A DNA stretch of 64,000 bases from Flemingiibacterium sp045578725 (GTDB lineage: Bacteria; Bacillota; Clostridia; Oscillospirales; CAG-272). A model generated the notes under the pieces. The model ran no database searches. It saw only the letters and a program-made list of their open reading frames with translations, and was not told where the DNA came from. This document shows, one piece after another, positions 7,703-16,611 of the stretch. The DNA lies in the NCBI GenBank assembly GCA_045578725.1, contig JAZNKS010000065.1:1-64000 (forward strand), in the 5' to 3' direction. A program made the position numbers and the translations under genes. Every line of letters begins with the position of its first letter. Within the stretch, counting starts at the first letter, position 1.

Positions 7703-8590
7703 TCAGTCGAGAACCGTTACGCGGTAGCCGACCGAATAGGTCTTGCCGGCTTCCAGCTTGATTGCGTAGGGCTTGTCCTCGAAGTTGCCGGTTTCGCCGA
7801 GATGCGCGGGAAGACCGTTCCAGGGCTCCAGGCAGACGAAGGGGGCCTTCTTGAGCGGAGGCGTCCAGATACCGAGCGCGCTGAATCCGGTGAAATCGAA
7901 CTCGATACCCTTGCCGGTATTCTTGTTGATGAGCTGAACCTTGCGGCTCTGCAGCTTCTTGGTCAGCAGAACATCCACATCGTAATCGTCATAGCAGAGC
8001 GGCCAGATATCGGTGTTCTTCAGCTTATCGACAACCGGAAGCTCGGCATCGATGTAGCCTCCGCCGTAATTGGTGGTGTAGATGACATCCTCGTTCTTCA
8101 CCTTCTCGAACTTGACGATATAATCGGAGAACTGCTCCCCCTCGTTCATCGGACAGCGGAAGCCGGGATGACCGCCGATACAGAAGGGCATCGGCTTATC
8201 ATTGGTATTCTCGACGGTATAGGTTGTCGAAAAACCGTTGTCGTTGATTTCGTGAGCAGCCAGCAGGCGGAAGTTGTAGGGATACAGCTTTCTCGTATCT
8301 GCGTTCTGGACAAGCTCATATACGAGCTTGTTTTCCGATACTTCCAGCAGGCGGAAGTCCTGCTTTCTGGCAAAGCCGTGCTTCTGAAGGGGGTAAGCCT
8401 GCCCTTCAAACTTCACACTTCCCTCAAGGGTAGAACCGACAGTGGGGAAGAGAACCGGCGTATGACCGGACCAGAATTCGGGAAGGCCTTCCCAGATGTA
8501 TTCCTTGCCATCTTTCTTGAAGGAAATCAGCTCGCCGCCCTGAGTAGATCCGACGGCTTCGGTACGGGATGTTTTGATCTGCGTATTCAT
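7703..8590 (-). CDS. Aldose 1-epimerase family protein
   Basis: A 295-residue galactose-mutarotase-like enzyme interconverting the alpha and beta forms of a free sugar. Family landmarks are LFPTVGSTLEG, YPLQKHGFAR and the histidine motif IGGHPGFRCP. The start at ATG 8590 has AAAGGA seven bases upstream; the frame stays open to 8611. There is no signal peptide. It lies downstream of ftsH across a hairpin and upstream of the nitrilase-GDPD gene. It could serve the fucose or galactose pathways, but the sequence does not say which sugar. Confidence 0.9.
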   Translation of the reverse strand: MNTQIKTSRTEAVGSTQGGELISFKKDGKEYIWEGLPEFWSGHTPVLFPTVGSTLEGSVKFEGQAYPLQKHGFARKQDFRLLEVSENKLVYELVQNADTRKLYPYNFRLLAAHEINDNGFSTTYTVENTNDKPMPFCIGGHPGFRCPMNEGEQFSDYIVKFEKVKNEDVIYTTNYGGGYIDAELPVVDKLKNTDIWPLCYDDYDVDVLLTKKLQSRKVQLINKNTGKGIEFDFTGFSALGIWTPPLKKAPFVCLEPWNGLPAHLGETGNFEDKPYAIKLEAGKTYSVGYRVTVLD

Positions 8591-8612
8591 TGGATTGTCC
8601 TTTCTTATCAAG

Positions 8613-8648
8613 ACGGCGAGGTCAGAGCCTGCCTCGCCGTGTTTTTTT
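8613..8648 (+). terminator. Hairpin with T-run facing the plus strand
   Basis: The stem ACGGCGAGG (8613-8621) pairs with CCTCGCCGT (8632-8640), followed by G and seven T. The T-run is on the plus strand although both flanking genes are leftward. On the minus strand the stem is preceded by A7 and not followed by T. It might stop antisense transcription or protect an RNA end between ftsH and the epimerase gene. Confidence 0.55.
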
Positions 8649-8656
8649 GTTGATGC

Positions 8657-10678
8657 TTATTCCTTCATCGGAGGCGGGAAGATATCGTCATCTCCCGGAC
8701 GGTTATCCGATGCGTTCTGTTCTTCTTCGGCCTTCTTTGCCTCTTCAGCCTCGCGGCGCTGACGTTCTTCCTCATCCGCCTGTGCCTTGGCGCGGTTCTC
8801 TTCCTCGCTCTTGCGGCGCTTCTCGGCAACCAGCTCCTCCAGCTCCTCTACCGTCGGATCGCCGTCCATGGCGGCATTGAACTGAATTTCCTCCATCACT
8901 TCATTCTTCATCAGGAATGCCGCGATAAAATGGAGCTTGTCAATATGCTCCTCCAGCAGCTTCATGGCTGTATCATAAGCGGTGTTGACCAGGCGTTTGA
9001 TTTCGTTATCAATCAGCGTGGCGGTATCCTCGGAATAGTTGCGCGTGGTATTGAAATCGCGGCCGAGGAAAACCTCATCGCTGTTGTGCTCGGAGCCGTA
9101 GACTATCGGACCGAGCGTATCGCTCATACCGTAGCGGGTGACCATATTGCGGGCAATTCCGGTCGCACGCTGGATATCGTTGGAGGCACCGGTGGAGATA
9201 TCGCCAAGAATCAGCTTTTCGGCGACACGGCCGCCGAGCAGGGATACGATTTCATTCTCCATATCGGTCTTGGACTGATAGGACTTATCCTCCAGAGGAA
9301 GCGAGAGGGTGTAGCCGCCGGCACGGCCGGCCGGGATAATCGAAATCCGGTGAACCGGCGTATCGGGCTGCAGGTACTTGGTGACGATGGCGTGGCCGGC
9401 TTCGTGATAGGCGGTCAGCCGCTTTTCCTTTTCGCTGATGACCTTGGACTTCTTCTGCGGGCCGACCATGACTTTGATGGTCGCCTCCTCCAGATCGTTC
9501 ATGCCGATCAGGCTCTTGCCCTTGCGTGCGGCCAGCAGAGCGGCCTCGTTGAGAAGATTGGCAAGATCCGCGCCGGTAAAGCCGACCGTGGTTTTGGCCA
9601 GTACGCGGAGGTCCACATCCTGCTCGAAGGGCTTGCCCTCGGCGTGAACCTTGAGGATATCCTCTCGCCCCTTGATATCGGGATAGTTGACGGTGATCTG
9701 ACGGTCAAAGCGTCCCGGGCGGAGAAGCGCCGGGTCAAGGATATCCGGGCGGTTGGTCGCCGCCATGACGATAACGCCGTCATTGCCGCCGAATCCGTCC
9801 ATCTCGACCAGAAGCTGGTTCAGGGTCTGCTCGCGCTCATCATGGCCGCCGCCGAGGCCTGCGCCGCGGTGACGTCCGACCGCATCGATTTCATCGATAA
9901 AAATGATGCTGGCGGGATTCTTCTTGGCGGTATCAAACAGGTCGCGCACACGGGATGCACCGACACCGACATACATTTCCACGAAGTCCGAACCGGAGAT
10001 TGAATAGAAGGGCACGCCTGCCTCGCCGGCAACAGCCTTGGCAAGCAGAGTCTTACCGGTACCGGGAGGGCCAACCAGCAGAACACCGTGCGGGATATGG
10101 GCGCCGAGCTTCGAGAATTTAGAGGGATCCTTCAGGAATTCCACAACCTCCTGCAGCTCTGCCTTTTCCTCATCCGCGCCGGCTACATCCTTGAAGAAGA
10201 CCTTCTTCTTCTCATCCGAGCCGAGCTTGGCACGGGCTTTTCCGAAATTATTGATTTTTCCGCCCTTGCCGCCGGAGAACTGATTGACGACAAAGAACCA
10301 GAACACGATAAAGAGAATAATGACAATCGCATAGGGCAGGAGGCTGATCCACCAGGGCAGCTCAACCGGCTCGGCGATATTATAGGCCTCGATGATGCCT
10401 TCGCGGTACTGGGTTTCGATGGTTTCCCCAAACTGATGCCAGAACATCCCCAGATCACGAAGGGCGAAGGTTACAATCTTCCCGTCCTGCGTCTTGAGCG
10501 TGAGCCGGTTGCTGCTGTCAATCTCAAAGGACTTGACCTGCTGCTCGTAGAACATCCGGTCAATGTCGCTGTAGATGATCGCTTCCCCGGGCTGATTGCC
10601 GAACAGGGCAGCCGTGGCAACCAGAATCACACCGATCAGCACCACATAAAAGATCATTATTTTATAATTGGATTTCAT
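8657..10678 (-). CDS. ftsH: ATP-dependent zinc metalloprotease FtsH
   Basis: A 673-residue membrane-anchored AAA protease that degrades misassembled membrane proteins and short-lived regulators. Two N-terminal membrane segments (about 6-26 and 113-133) flank an extracytoplasmic domain. Then come Walker A GPPGTGKT (203-210), Walker B IIFIDEIDA, the second region of homology with NRPDILDPALLRPGRFDR, and the zinc site HEAGH (425-429). The C-terminal 40 residues are a highly charged tail rich in Glu, Arg and Lys, longer than in many homologues. It is the last gene of the tilS-hpt-ftsH string, 48 bp after hpt, with TGAGG before the ATG. Confidence 0.98.
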   Translation of the reverse strand: MKSNYKIMIFYVVLIGVILVATAALFGNQPGEAIIYSDIDRMFYEQQVKSFEIDSSNRLTLKTQDGKIVTFALRDLGMFWHQFGETIETQYREGIIEAYNIAEPVELPWWISLLPYAIVIILFIVFWFFVVNQFSGGKGGKINNFGKARAKLGSDEKKKVFFKDVAGADEEKAELQEVVEFLKDPSKFSKLGAHIPHGVLLVGPPGTGKTLLAKAVAGEAGVPFYSISGSDFVEMYVGVGASRVRDLFDTAKKNPASIIFIDEIDAVGRHRGAGLGGGHDEREQTLNQLLVEMDGFGGNDGVIVMAATNRPDILDPALLRPGRFDRQITVNYPDIKGREDILKVHAEGKPFEQDVDLRVLAKTTVGFTGADLANLLNEAALLAARKGKSLIGMNDLEEATIKVMVGPQKKSKVISEKEKRLTAYHEAGHAIVTKYLQPDTPVHRISIIPAGRAGGYTLSLPLEDKSYQSKTDMENEIVSLLGGRVAEKLILGDISTGASNDIQRATGIARNMVTRYGMSDTLGPIVYGSEHNSDEVFLGRDFNTTRNYSEDTATLIDNEIKRLVNTAYDTAMKLLEEHIDKLHFIAAFLMKNEVMEEIQFNAAMDGDPTVEELEELVAEKRRKSEEENRAKAQADEEERQRREAEEAKKAEEEQNASDNRPGDDDIFPPPMKE

Positions 10679-10726
10679 ACATTACCTCACAGAACATGAA
10701 TTCACCGCACAAACCGTGTACGCCGC

Positions 10727-11269
10727 TTATTTCTCATAAACCTCCGGCTTCAGAACGCCTATGTAAGGCAAAGCACGGTAGCGCTCGGCGAAATCCAGGC
10801 CATAGCCGACGACAAACTCATCGGGGATTACCTTTCCGCAGTAATCCGGCGTGAAGTCCACCTCGCGGCGGGACGGCTTATCCAGCATCGTGGCGGTGCG
10901 GACACTGCGCGCGCCCTTCAGCTTAAGATACTCCACCAGATACGAGAGGGTCTTGCCGCTGTCCACGATGTCCTCAACAATAAGGATATCGGTATCGGGC
11001 AGATCCTTTCTGGCAAGGTCAAGCAGAATGTTGACCGTTCCGCTGGTCCTGGCGGCGGCACCGTAGGAGGATACCTTCATAAAATCGATTTCCACCGGGA
11101 TGGAGACCTTCTTCATCAGGTCACCCATGAAGACAACCGCGCCCTTGAGAATGCAGAGCAGGAGCAAACGGCGGCCGCGATAATCCTCACTGATTCTGGA
11201 CGCGATACCGCTGACGATTTCATCAATTTCCTTTTCGGAGATCAGTACCTTTTCAATATCGTTAATCAT
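10727..11269 (-). CDS. hpt: Hypoxanthine phosphoribosyltransferase
   Basis: A 180-residue purine-salvage enzyme that makes IMP or GMP from hypoxanthine or guanine and PRPP. The PRPP-binding motif ILIVEDIVDSGKT is intact, and the flexible-loop start VSSYG and the C-terminal DEFVVGYGLDFAERYR are typical. Its start overlaps the tilS stop by four bases (ATGA), implying translational coupling. The tilS-hpt-ftsH order is the standard Firmicutes arrangement. Confidence 0.97.
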   Translation of the reverse strand: MINDIEKVLISEKEIDEIVSGIASRISEDYRGRRLLLLCILKGAVVFMGDLMKKVSIPVEIDFMKVSSYGAAARTSGTVNILLDLARKDLPDTDILIVEDIVDSGKTLSYLVEYLKLKGARSVRTATMLDKPSRREVDFTPDYCGKVIPDEFVVGYGLDFAERYRALPYIGVLKPEVYEK

Positions 11270-12699
11270 TTTTCATTCCTTTCCGAAGCATTCCCGAATT
11301 CCGGGCGTTCACGGTAATACACAATCAGATCCAGCTGTCCGTCACCGCCGGCTCCGTCACGCAGGGGAAACGAAGGAACCCAGAAGATCCCTTCCCTGTC
11401 GCAGAAAACCGGGATGGCCGCCTTTTCATCGGCCGTCATCTTCCGATCGCAAAACAGCCGCTTCAGCGTGCGTGTCATTCCGCCGAAGCGATAGGCATCG
11501 CCCGGGCACCGTCTGCGCACAGACAGCTCACATTTTATTTTATCAGAATTTATCCGTGTGTGTATTGATAAATTGTAAATATTTTTCAGCCATTCATTAT
11601 CTTTTTCAAATTTTCCGGGATTCAAGGCCGAAAAACCCATCCAGACCGCAAAATCCGCACCGTCAAAGAGATTGATGCCCTCTTTCAGGATACCGCCAAA
11701 CGGTACGTTCTCCCTCCTATCCGATGCCGGATAAAAGCACATACGATCGCCGTCAATCCGTGCGATCACGCCGCCCGGCAGATTCAGTGAGGATCCGCGT
11801 ACCGCCCTCTCCGCCAGCCCATGCAGAGCCGTGATGTGGGTATGCTGCAGCTCACCGCCGCAGGAAATCTCCCGCCAGCGGCTCCGGAAGGCCCGCGATA
11901 CCAGCGCAGGCTCCCTTGCGCCGATCGCCGCCAGCGACAGACTGCCTGCCCTCTCCGACACGAGCCACTCGTCCGTCATCCGCCCCAGGCATTCGGCATC
12001 CTGCCGCAGATTTTCGGAAAGATGCAGGGCTGCACGCGCTGCCGAGGGATTCAGCTCCTTCAGCCGGGGCAGAATCTCGCTTCGGATATAATTCCGGGTA
12101 TAGGCCGTATCGAGATTGGTGCTGTCAAGTATATATTCTATGCCGTTTTCTTCGCAATATCCCAGAATATCGCTTTTCGTGCAGGACAGAAGCGGTCTTG
12201 CCGCCCGGCATTCACCGAGCCTTCGGACCGGTGCAATCCCACAGAGACCGCCCGTTCCGCTTCCGCGGATCAGGTGGAAGATCAGCGTTTCCAGATGGTC
12301 GTCGGCATGATGGGCCGTCAGCACGCAGGAGAGGCCTTCCTCGCGGCAGATCCGCTCAAAGGCCTCATACCGGAAGCGGCGTGCCGTTTCCTCCAGCCCT
12401 TCTCCGGCCTCCCGTGCAAGAGCCGGGATATCCGCATACAGGCTGCGGAAGGGGATATTCATCCGCCGGCACGCGTCTTCGCAGAAGGCGGCATCCCGAT
12501 CGGCTTCCGCACCGCGGATACCGTGGTGGATGTGAAGCGCCAGCAGGCGAAGTCCCTTTTCGCGGCAGAAGCCGTCAGCTATATGAAGCAGAGCGGCGGA
12601 ATCGGCGCCGCCGGAATACCCGACCAGCATACCGTCCCGGACATCCAGCGCCTCCATCGCGCGGCGGCAGGATTCCCTGACCGTTTCCCGGGTGCTCAT
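11266..12699 (-). CDS. tilS: tRNA(Ile)-lysidine synthase
   Basis: A 477-residue ATP-dependent enzyme that converts C34 of the AUA-reading tRNA-Ile to lysidine. The PP-loop SGGADS is at 29-34, followed by HHGIRGAEADRDA and the family stretch LTAHHADDHLETLIFHLIRG. The C-terminal domain includes CPGDAYRFGGMTRTLKRLF. The length is normal for a TilS with both C-terminal domains. It overlaps dnaB upstream and hpt downstream by four bases each. Confidence 0.96.
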   Translation of the reverse strand: MSTRETVRESCRRAMEALDVRDGMLVGYSGGADSAALLHIADGFCREKGLRLLALHIHHGIRGAEADRDAAFCEDACRRMNIPFRSLYADIPALAREAGEGLEETARRFRYEAFERICREEGLSCVLTAHHADDHLETLIFHLIRGSGTGGLCGIAPVRRLGECRAARPLLSCTKSDILGYCEENGIEYILDSTNLDTAYTRNYIRSEILPRLKELNPSAARAALHLSENLRQDAECLGRMTDEWLVSERAGSLSLAAIGAREPALVSRAFRSRWREISCGGELQHTHITALHGLAERAVRGSSLNLPGGVIARIDGDRMCFYPASDRRENVPFGGILKEGINLFDGADFAVWMGFSALNPGKFEKDNEWLKNIYNLSIHTRINSDKIKCELSVRRRCPGDAYRFGGMTRTLKRLFCDRKMTADEKAAIPVFCDREGIFWVPSFPLRDGAGGDGQLDLIVYYRERPEFGNASERNEK

Positions 12700-14048
12700 A
12701 CGCCCGCAGGAGGCTCGGCAGTGCCGTCAGCGGCCAGTGAAGTAAACTTGGTGAACTGGCCGAACCATCCCATCTCCACCTTGCCGGTGGCACCATGGCG
12801 GTTCTTGGCAACGACAACATCGGCCACATTCTGTTTTTCGGGATCGGTCTGGTAATAGTCGCGGCTCAAAAACATGATGACGTCCGCATCCTGCTCGATC
12901 GCACCCGAGTCACGCAGGTCGGAAAGCATCGGCGTTTTGTCGGTACGGGATTCGGGGCTTCGGGAGAGCTGTGCGCAGCAGATCAGGGGCACCTGCAGCT
13001 CCTTGGCCAGAATCTTCAGGTTACGGGAGATGTCCGCAACCTCCTGTACGCGGTTGTCGATCTTGCGGTCACTCTGCATCAGCTGCAGATAGTCGATGAC
13101 CACAAGGCCGAGATTCTTGACCCGGCGGAGCTTGGCCTTCATGCCGGTCGCCGTGATGCCGGTGGTATCGTCAATATAAATATCACATTCGGAGAGGCTC
13201 GCGGAGGCGTGGGCCAGCTTGGTCCAGTCATCATCCGTCAGTTCGCCGGAGCGGATATTGTGGCTGTCAACCAGCGCCTCGCTGGAAAGCATACGCGAAA
13301 CCAGCTGCTCAGCCGACATTTCCAGCGAAAACACGCAGACAGCCCGCTTGGTCTGTCTTGCCACATTGGTAGCGATATTCAGCGCAAAACTGGTCTTGCC
13401 CATACCGGGGCGCGCACCGATCAGAATCAGGTCGGACTTACCCATACCGACAAGAACATGATCCAGATCGCCGAATCCCGTCGGCGTACCGACGGTTTCT
13501 GCGCGGTTGGTCTGCAGATTATGCAGATGCTCATAGGTGCTGACCAGAACCTCACGGATATGCGTGAAGCCCTTCTGCTCATTGCCCTCGGCAATGGCAA
13601 AAATCTTCTGCTCCGCCTCGCCGAGGATCCGCATGACATCGTCCTCTGCCTTGTAGGCGGTATCGGTGATTTCCTCCGATGCGGTGATCAGGCTGCGAAG
13701 GAGGCTCTTGTCCTTGACAATGCGGGCGTAGTCGGCAATATTGGAGGCCGAGGGCACCACGCCTGCAATCAGCTTGATATAGGATTTGCTGGTTTCATCG
13801 TCATATACACCGCGGTGAACCAGCGTATCGATCAGCGTAACCAGGTCGATCTCCCGGTTCTGCAGGTAGAGATCCTGCATGGCCAGATAGATCTGCCGGT
13901 GCTCATCCAGATGAAAATCTTCGCTTTTGAGAATGCCCGCCGTCACATTGAAGCATTCGGGGTCGATCAGAATCGAGCCGAGCACCGATTGCTCCGCCTC
14001 CAGCGAAAACGGCAGTTTTCTCTGTGCAAAGCTGCTTTCTTCAGCCAT
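12696..14048 (-). CDS. dnaB: Replicative DNA helicase DnaB
   Basis: A 450-residue hexameric helicase that unwinds DNA at the replication fork. The N-terminal domain begins LPFSLEAEQSVLGSIL. The RecA-like C-terminal domain shows Walker A GARPGMGKTS, Walker B LVVIDYLQLM, and the motif DKTPMLSDLRDSGAIEQDAD. No intein is present. The gene lies between rplI (3 bp gap) and tilS (4 bp overlap), as in many Clostridia. Confidence 0.98.
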   Translation of the reverse strand: MAEESSFAQRKLPFSLEAEQSVLGSILIDPECFNVTAGILKSEDFHLDEHRQIYLAMQDLYLQNREIDLVTLIDTLVHRGVYDDETSKSYIKLIAGVVPSASNIADYARIVKDKSLLRSLITASEEITDTAYKAEDDVMRILGEAEQKIFAIAEGNEQKGFTHIREVLVSTYEHLHNLQTNRAETVGTPTGFGDLDHVLVGMGKSDLILIGARPGMGKTSFALNIATNVARQTKRAVCVFSLEMSAEQLVSRMLSSEALVDSHNIRSGELTDDDWTKLAHASASLSECDIYIDDTTGITATGMKAKLRRVKNLGLVVIDYLQLMQSDRKIDNRVQEVADISRNLKILAKELQVPLICCAQLSRSPESRTDKTPMLSDLRDSGAIEQDADVIMFLSRDYYQTDPEKQNVADVVVAKNRHGATGKVEMGWFGQFTKFTSLAADGTAEPPAGV

Positions 14049-14051
14049 GAT

Positions 14052-14501
14052 TTATTTTTTCTCGTCGATACGGACGTTGATCTTGCCCATGACATCGGCG
14101 TGCAGCTTGACATTTACAGTGTGAAGGCCAAAATTCTTCAGCGCTTCGTCCAGCTGGATCTTGCGCTTGTCAACGGTGATACCGTGCTGTGCCTTCAGCG
14201 CCTCGGCCAGATCCTTCGAGGTAACCGAGCCGTACAGACGGCCGTCCGCGCCGGCCTGATTGGTGAAGGTCACCACAACGCCCTCAAGCTTGGCAGCTGC
14301 ATCCTTTGCTTCCTGCAGCTCAACTGCCTTCTTATGCTTTTCGGACTCCTCGCGGCCCTTGATTTCATTCATAGCCTTGTTGTCGGCGATGATAGCCAGT
14401 CCCTTGGGGAGCAGAAAATTGCGTGCATAGCCGTCCGATACATCGATCAGCTGGCCCTTCTTGCCCTGTGCTTTTACATCCTGAGTCAGTACTACTTTCA
14501 T
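14052..14501 (-). CDS. rplI: 50S ribosomal protein L9
   Basis: 149 residues. The N-terminal RNA-binding lobe starts MKVVLTQDVKAQGKKGQLID and contains GYARNFLLPKGLA. A long connecting helix and a C-terminal domain (GITVDKRKIQLDE) follow. Length and motifs are canonical. GGAGG lies upstream of the ATG, and the gene is 19 bp after gdpP. Confidence 0.98.
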   Translation of the reverse strand: MKVVLTQDVKAQGKKGQLIDVSDGYARNFLLPKGLAIIADNKAMNEIKGREESEKHKKAVELQEAKDAAAKLEGVVVTFTNQAGADGRLYGSVTSKDLAEALKAQHGITVDKRKIQLDEALKNFGLHTVNVKLHADVMGKINVRIDEKK

Positions 14502-14520
14502 TTTTATTTCCTCCGTAGAA

Positions 14521-16572
14521 TCAGTTCGTTTTCATATAATCGTCAATGGCTTCCTTCAGCCCGGTGAGAGCCGATGCCATCGATGCATTTTTCAGATAGG
14601 CTCCGGCCGCTTCGTAATAGCCGCCTCCGCCCATTTTTTCCAGAATCAGCTGGACATTCACATTGCCGGCCGAGCGTGCGGAGATGTGCACCGCCTCGTC
14701 AATCCGCACCAGTGCAAAGCTGGCCATGACGCCGCTGACATTCAGCAGCTTATCGGCCGCCTTGGCCGCCGCGATGCGGTCCTGCGCCGTACCGTCCCCA
14801 TCGCTCATCGAAATGGCAAAGATCTGGCGGTAGGTGATCACGTTCATGGAGAAGCGTGCCTCCCGCATGAAATCGTCCAGGCCGGTCTTGAAGAACAGCT
14901 GGACCTCGGACGGGCTGGCTCCCTCGCTCCGCAGATACAGCGCCGCGCTGAAGGTGCGCACACCGGTATTGCGGGAGAACTGCTTGGTATCCAGCAGCAT
15001 ACCGCCGTAGAGGACATCCGCCTCTTCGCGGTGGAGATCGCCGATCGGCAGGGCCTGCTCGAGGATCTCGGCAACCAGCTCACAGGCTGAGGAAGCCGAC
15101 GGCTCGATGTAGGCAATCGCCGGTGCCCGCTTATAATCGCCGGTCTTGCGGTGATGGTCGATAATGGCGATCGTATTCACATTTTCGGCAATATCCGGCG
15201 CGGCAAACTGGGCGGGATTGTTGACATCCACAATCACCAGCAGGGTATCCGAATGGATCCGGTCCTGTCCGACGATGTGATCCACGAAGACATCGTTGTA
15301 TTCCGGCAGGAGATTGATCCGCGTCATCGCGCTCCGGATATTGGGATCGTCGCGGTCAACAACAATATTGGCCTTCACGCCGCAGAACATGGCAAGTCTT
15401 GCGATACCGATACAGGCGCCGATGGAATCGTAGTCGGGATTGCGGTGGCCCATGATCAGCACATTGTGCGCTTTGGCCATATGCATGGTCAGCTCATTGG
15501 CAATCACGCGGGCACGGACCTTGGTGCGCTTCTGGACGGTCTTTGTCCGTCCGCCGTAGAATTCGGTATTATGCGCATTCTTGACAACTACCTGGTCGCC
15601 GCCGCGCTGAAGCGCCAGATCCAGCGAAGCGTGGGCATCGTGGTCCTTGTCAGCCAGCGTTCCCTTGACCCGCGAAATACCGATGGAAACGGTGATCGGC
15701 ATACTGCCCTCGCCGATCCGCACCTCGCGGATCCGGTCCAGAACATCAAATTTCCGCTCAATGAATTCATCCAGATAGCGGGCTTCAAACAGGAACAGGA
15801 ACTTGTCGCGCTCGTATTCCTTCAGAATACCGCCGACAGATGCGGCCCAATCCTTGAGGATCTCCTCTACCTGTGCCGATGCGGAGCGGTATTTTTCCTG
15901 AACGAACTGCATCAGCTCATCGAGGTTGTCGATCATGACATAGGCGATGATCGTTTCCTCATCCGCAAGTCTTGCGGCCAGCCTGCGGAGCTCGGTGCGC
16001 TCATTCCAGACCGTGATGACATAATTCTTGCCCTGCGAGGTGATGCGGTAGCCTTTGATCCGGAAGGCGCGGTCATAAGCGATCGCCTCCACGCCGTCGG
16101 CATCAAAGCCCTCATCGGCCTCCAGCTCCTGCACAGGACGGACGGTGTCCGCAAGAATCTGCTCAATGGTCACGTTTGCGACATTATCGATGTACTTGGC
16201 ATACAGCACCTCGCGGGGATTGGCCGCCTTGGTGAAGGCATTATTGTACCAGACAATCCGACCGGATTCATCGCAGATCACCACCGGCAGATACAGCTTG
16301 AGAATAAAATCCAGCGTGATATTGCCGAGCACCGGGGACAGCTTTTCGTCATCCGGCCCTGCGGTGCGGAACCGGAAGAAATCGTACAGCCGGTTTCCGA
16401 TCAGAACAGCCACCAGGAAGCAGACCGTCATCACGCCGCCAACCGTCAGCGGTGCCATCCTGGAAAAATGCAGGATAACGGTCATCAGCACAAGGAACAG
16501 AACCGCCAATGAAATATTCAGAACCGTCCGCGCTGACAGATGCAGACGCGGGCCACCATGTTTGTTTTTCAA
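14521..16572 (-). CDS. gdpP: Cyclic-di-AMP phosphodiesterase GdpP
   Basis: A 683-residue membrane-bound enzyme that hydrolyses c-di-AMP to pApA and so affects cell-wall and potassium homeostasis. Two N-terminal membrane segments (about 15-60) are followed by a PAS-like domain (PVVICDESGRIVWYNNAF), a degenerate GGDEF domain (about 185-335), and a DHH-DHHA1 catalytic unit. In that unit GHRNPDYDSIGACIG, VIVDVN and IDHHRK supply the metal ligands, and GGGGYYEAAG lies in DHHA1. It is the second gene of the DUF2232-gdpP-rplI-dnaB cluster. Confidence 0.96.
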   Translation of the reverse strand: MKNKHGGPRLHLSARTVLNISLAVLFLVLMTVILHFSRMAPLTVGGVMTVCFLVAVLIGNRLYDFFRFRTAGPDDEKLSPVLGNITLDFILKLYLPVVICDESGRIVWYNNAFTKAANPREVLYAKYIDNVANVTIEQILADTVRPVQELEADEGFDADGVEAIAYDRAFRIKGYRITSQGKNYVITVWNERTELRRLAARLADEETIIAYVMIDNLDELMQFVQEKYRSASAQVEEILKDWAASVGGILKEYERDKFLFLFEARYLDEFIERKFDVLDRIREVRIGEGSMPITVSIGISRVKGTLADKDHDAHASLDLALQRGGDQVVVKNAHNTEFYGGRTKTVQKRTKVRARVIANELTMHMAKAHNVLIMGHRNPDYDSIGACIGIARLAMFCGVKANIVVDRDDPNIRSAMTRINLLPEYNDVFVDHIVGQDRIHSDTLLVIVDVNNPAQFAAPDIAENVNTIAIIDHHRKTGDYKRAPAIAYIEPSASSACELVAEILEQALPIGDLHREEADVLYGGMLLDTKQFSRNTGVRTFSAALYLRSEGASPSEVQLFFKTGLDDFMREARFSMNVITYRQIFAISMSDGDGTAQDRIAAAKAADKLLNVSGVMASFALVRIDEAVHISARSAGNVNVQLILEKMGGGGYYEAAGAYLKNASMASALTGLKEAIDDYMKTN

Positions 16573-16611
16573 ACCGTGAATCTCTCCTTTTTACCCGGAT
16601 TATTGTCCGGT

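Noticed and set aside
12795..14567. A 590-codon rightward frame opposite dnaB and rplI
   Set aside because: It is antisense to two core genes with perfect motifs, and its product resembles no family.
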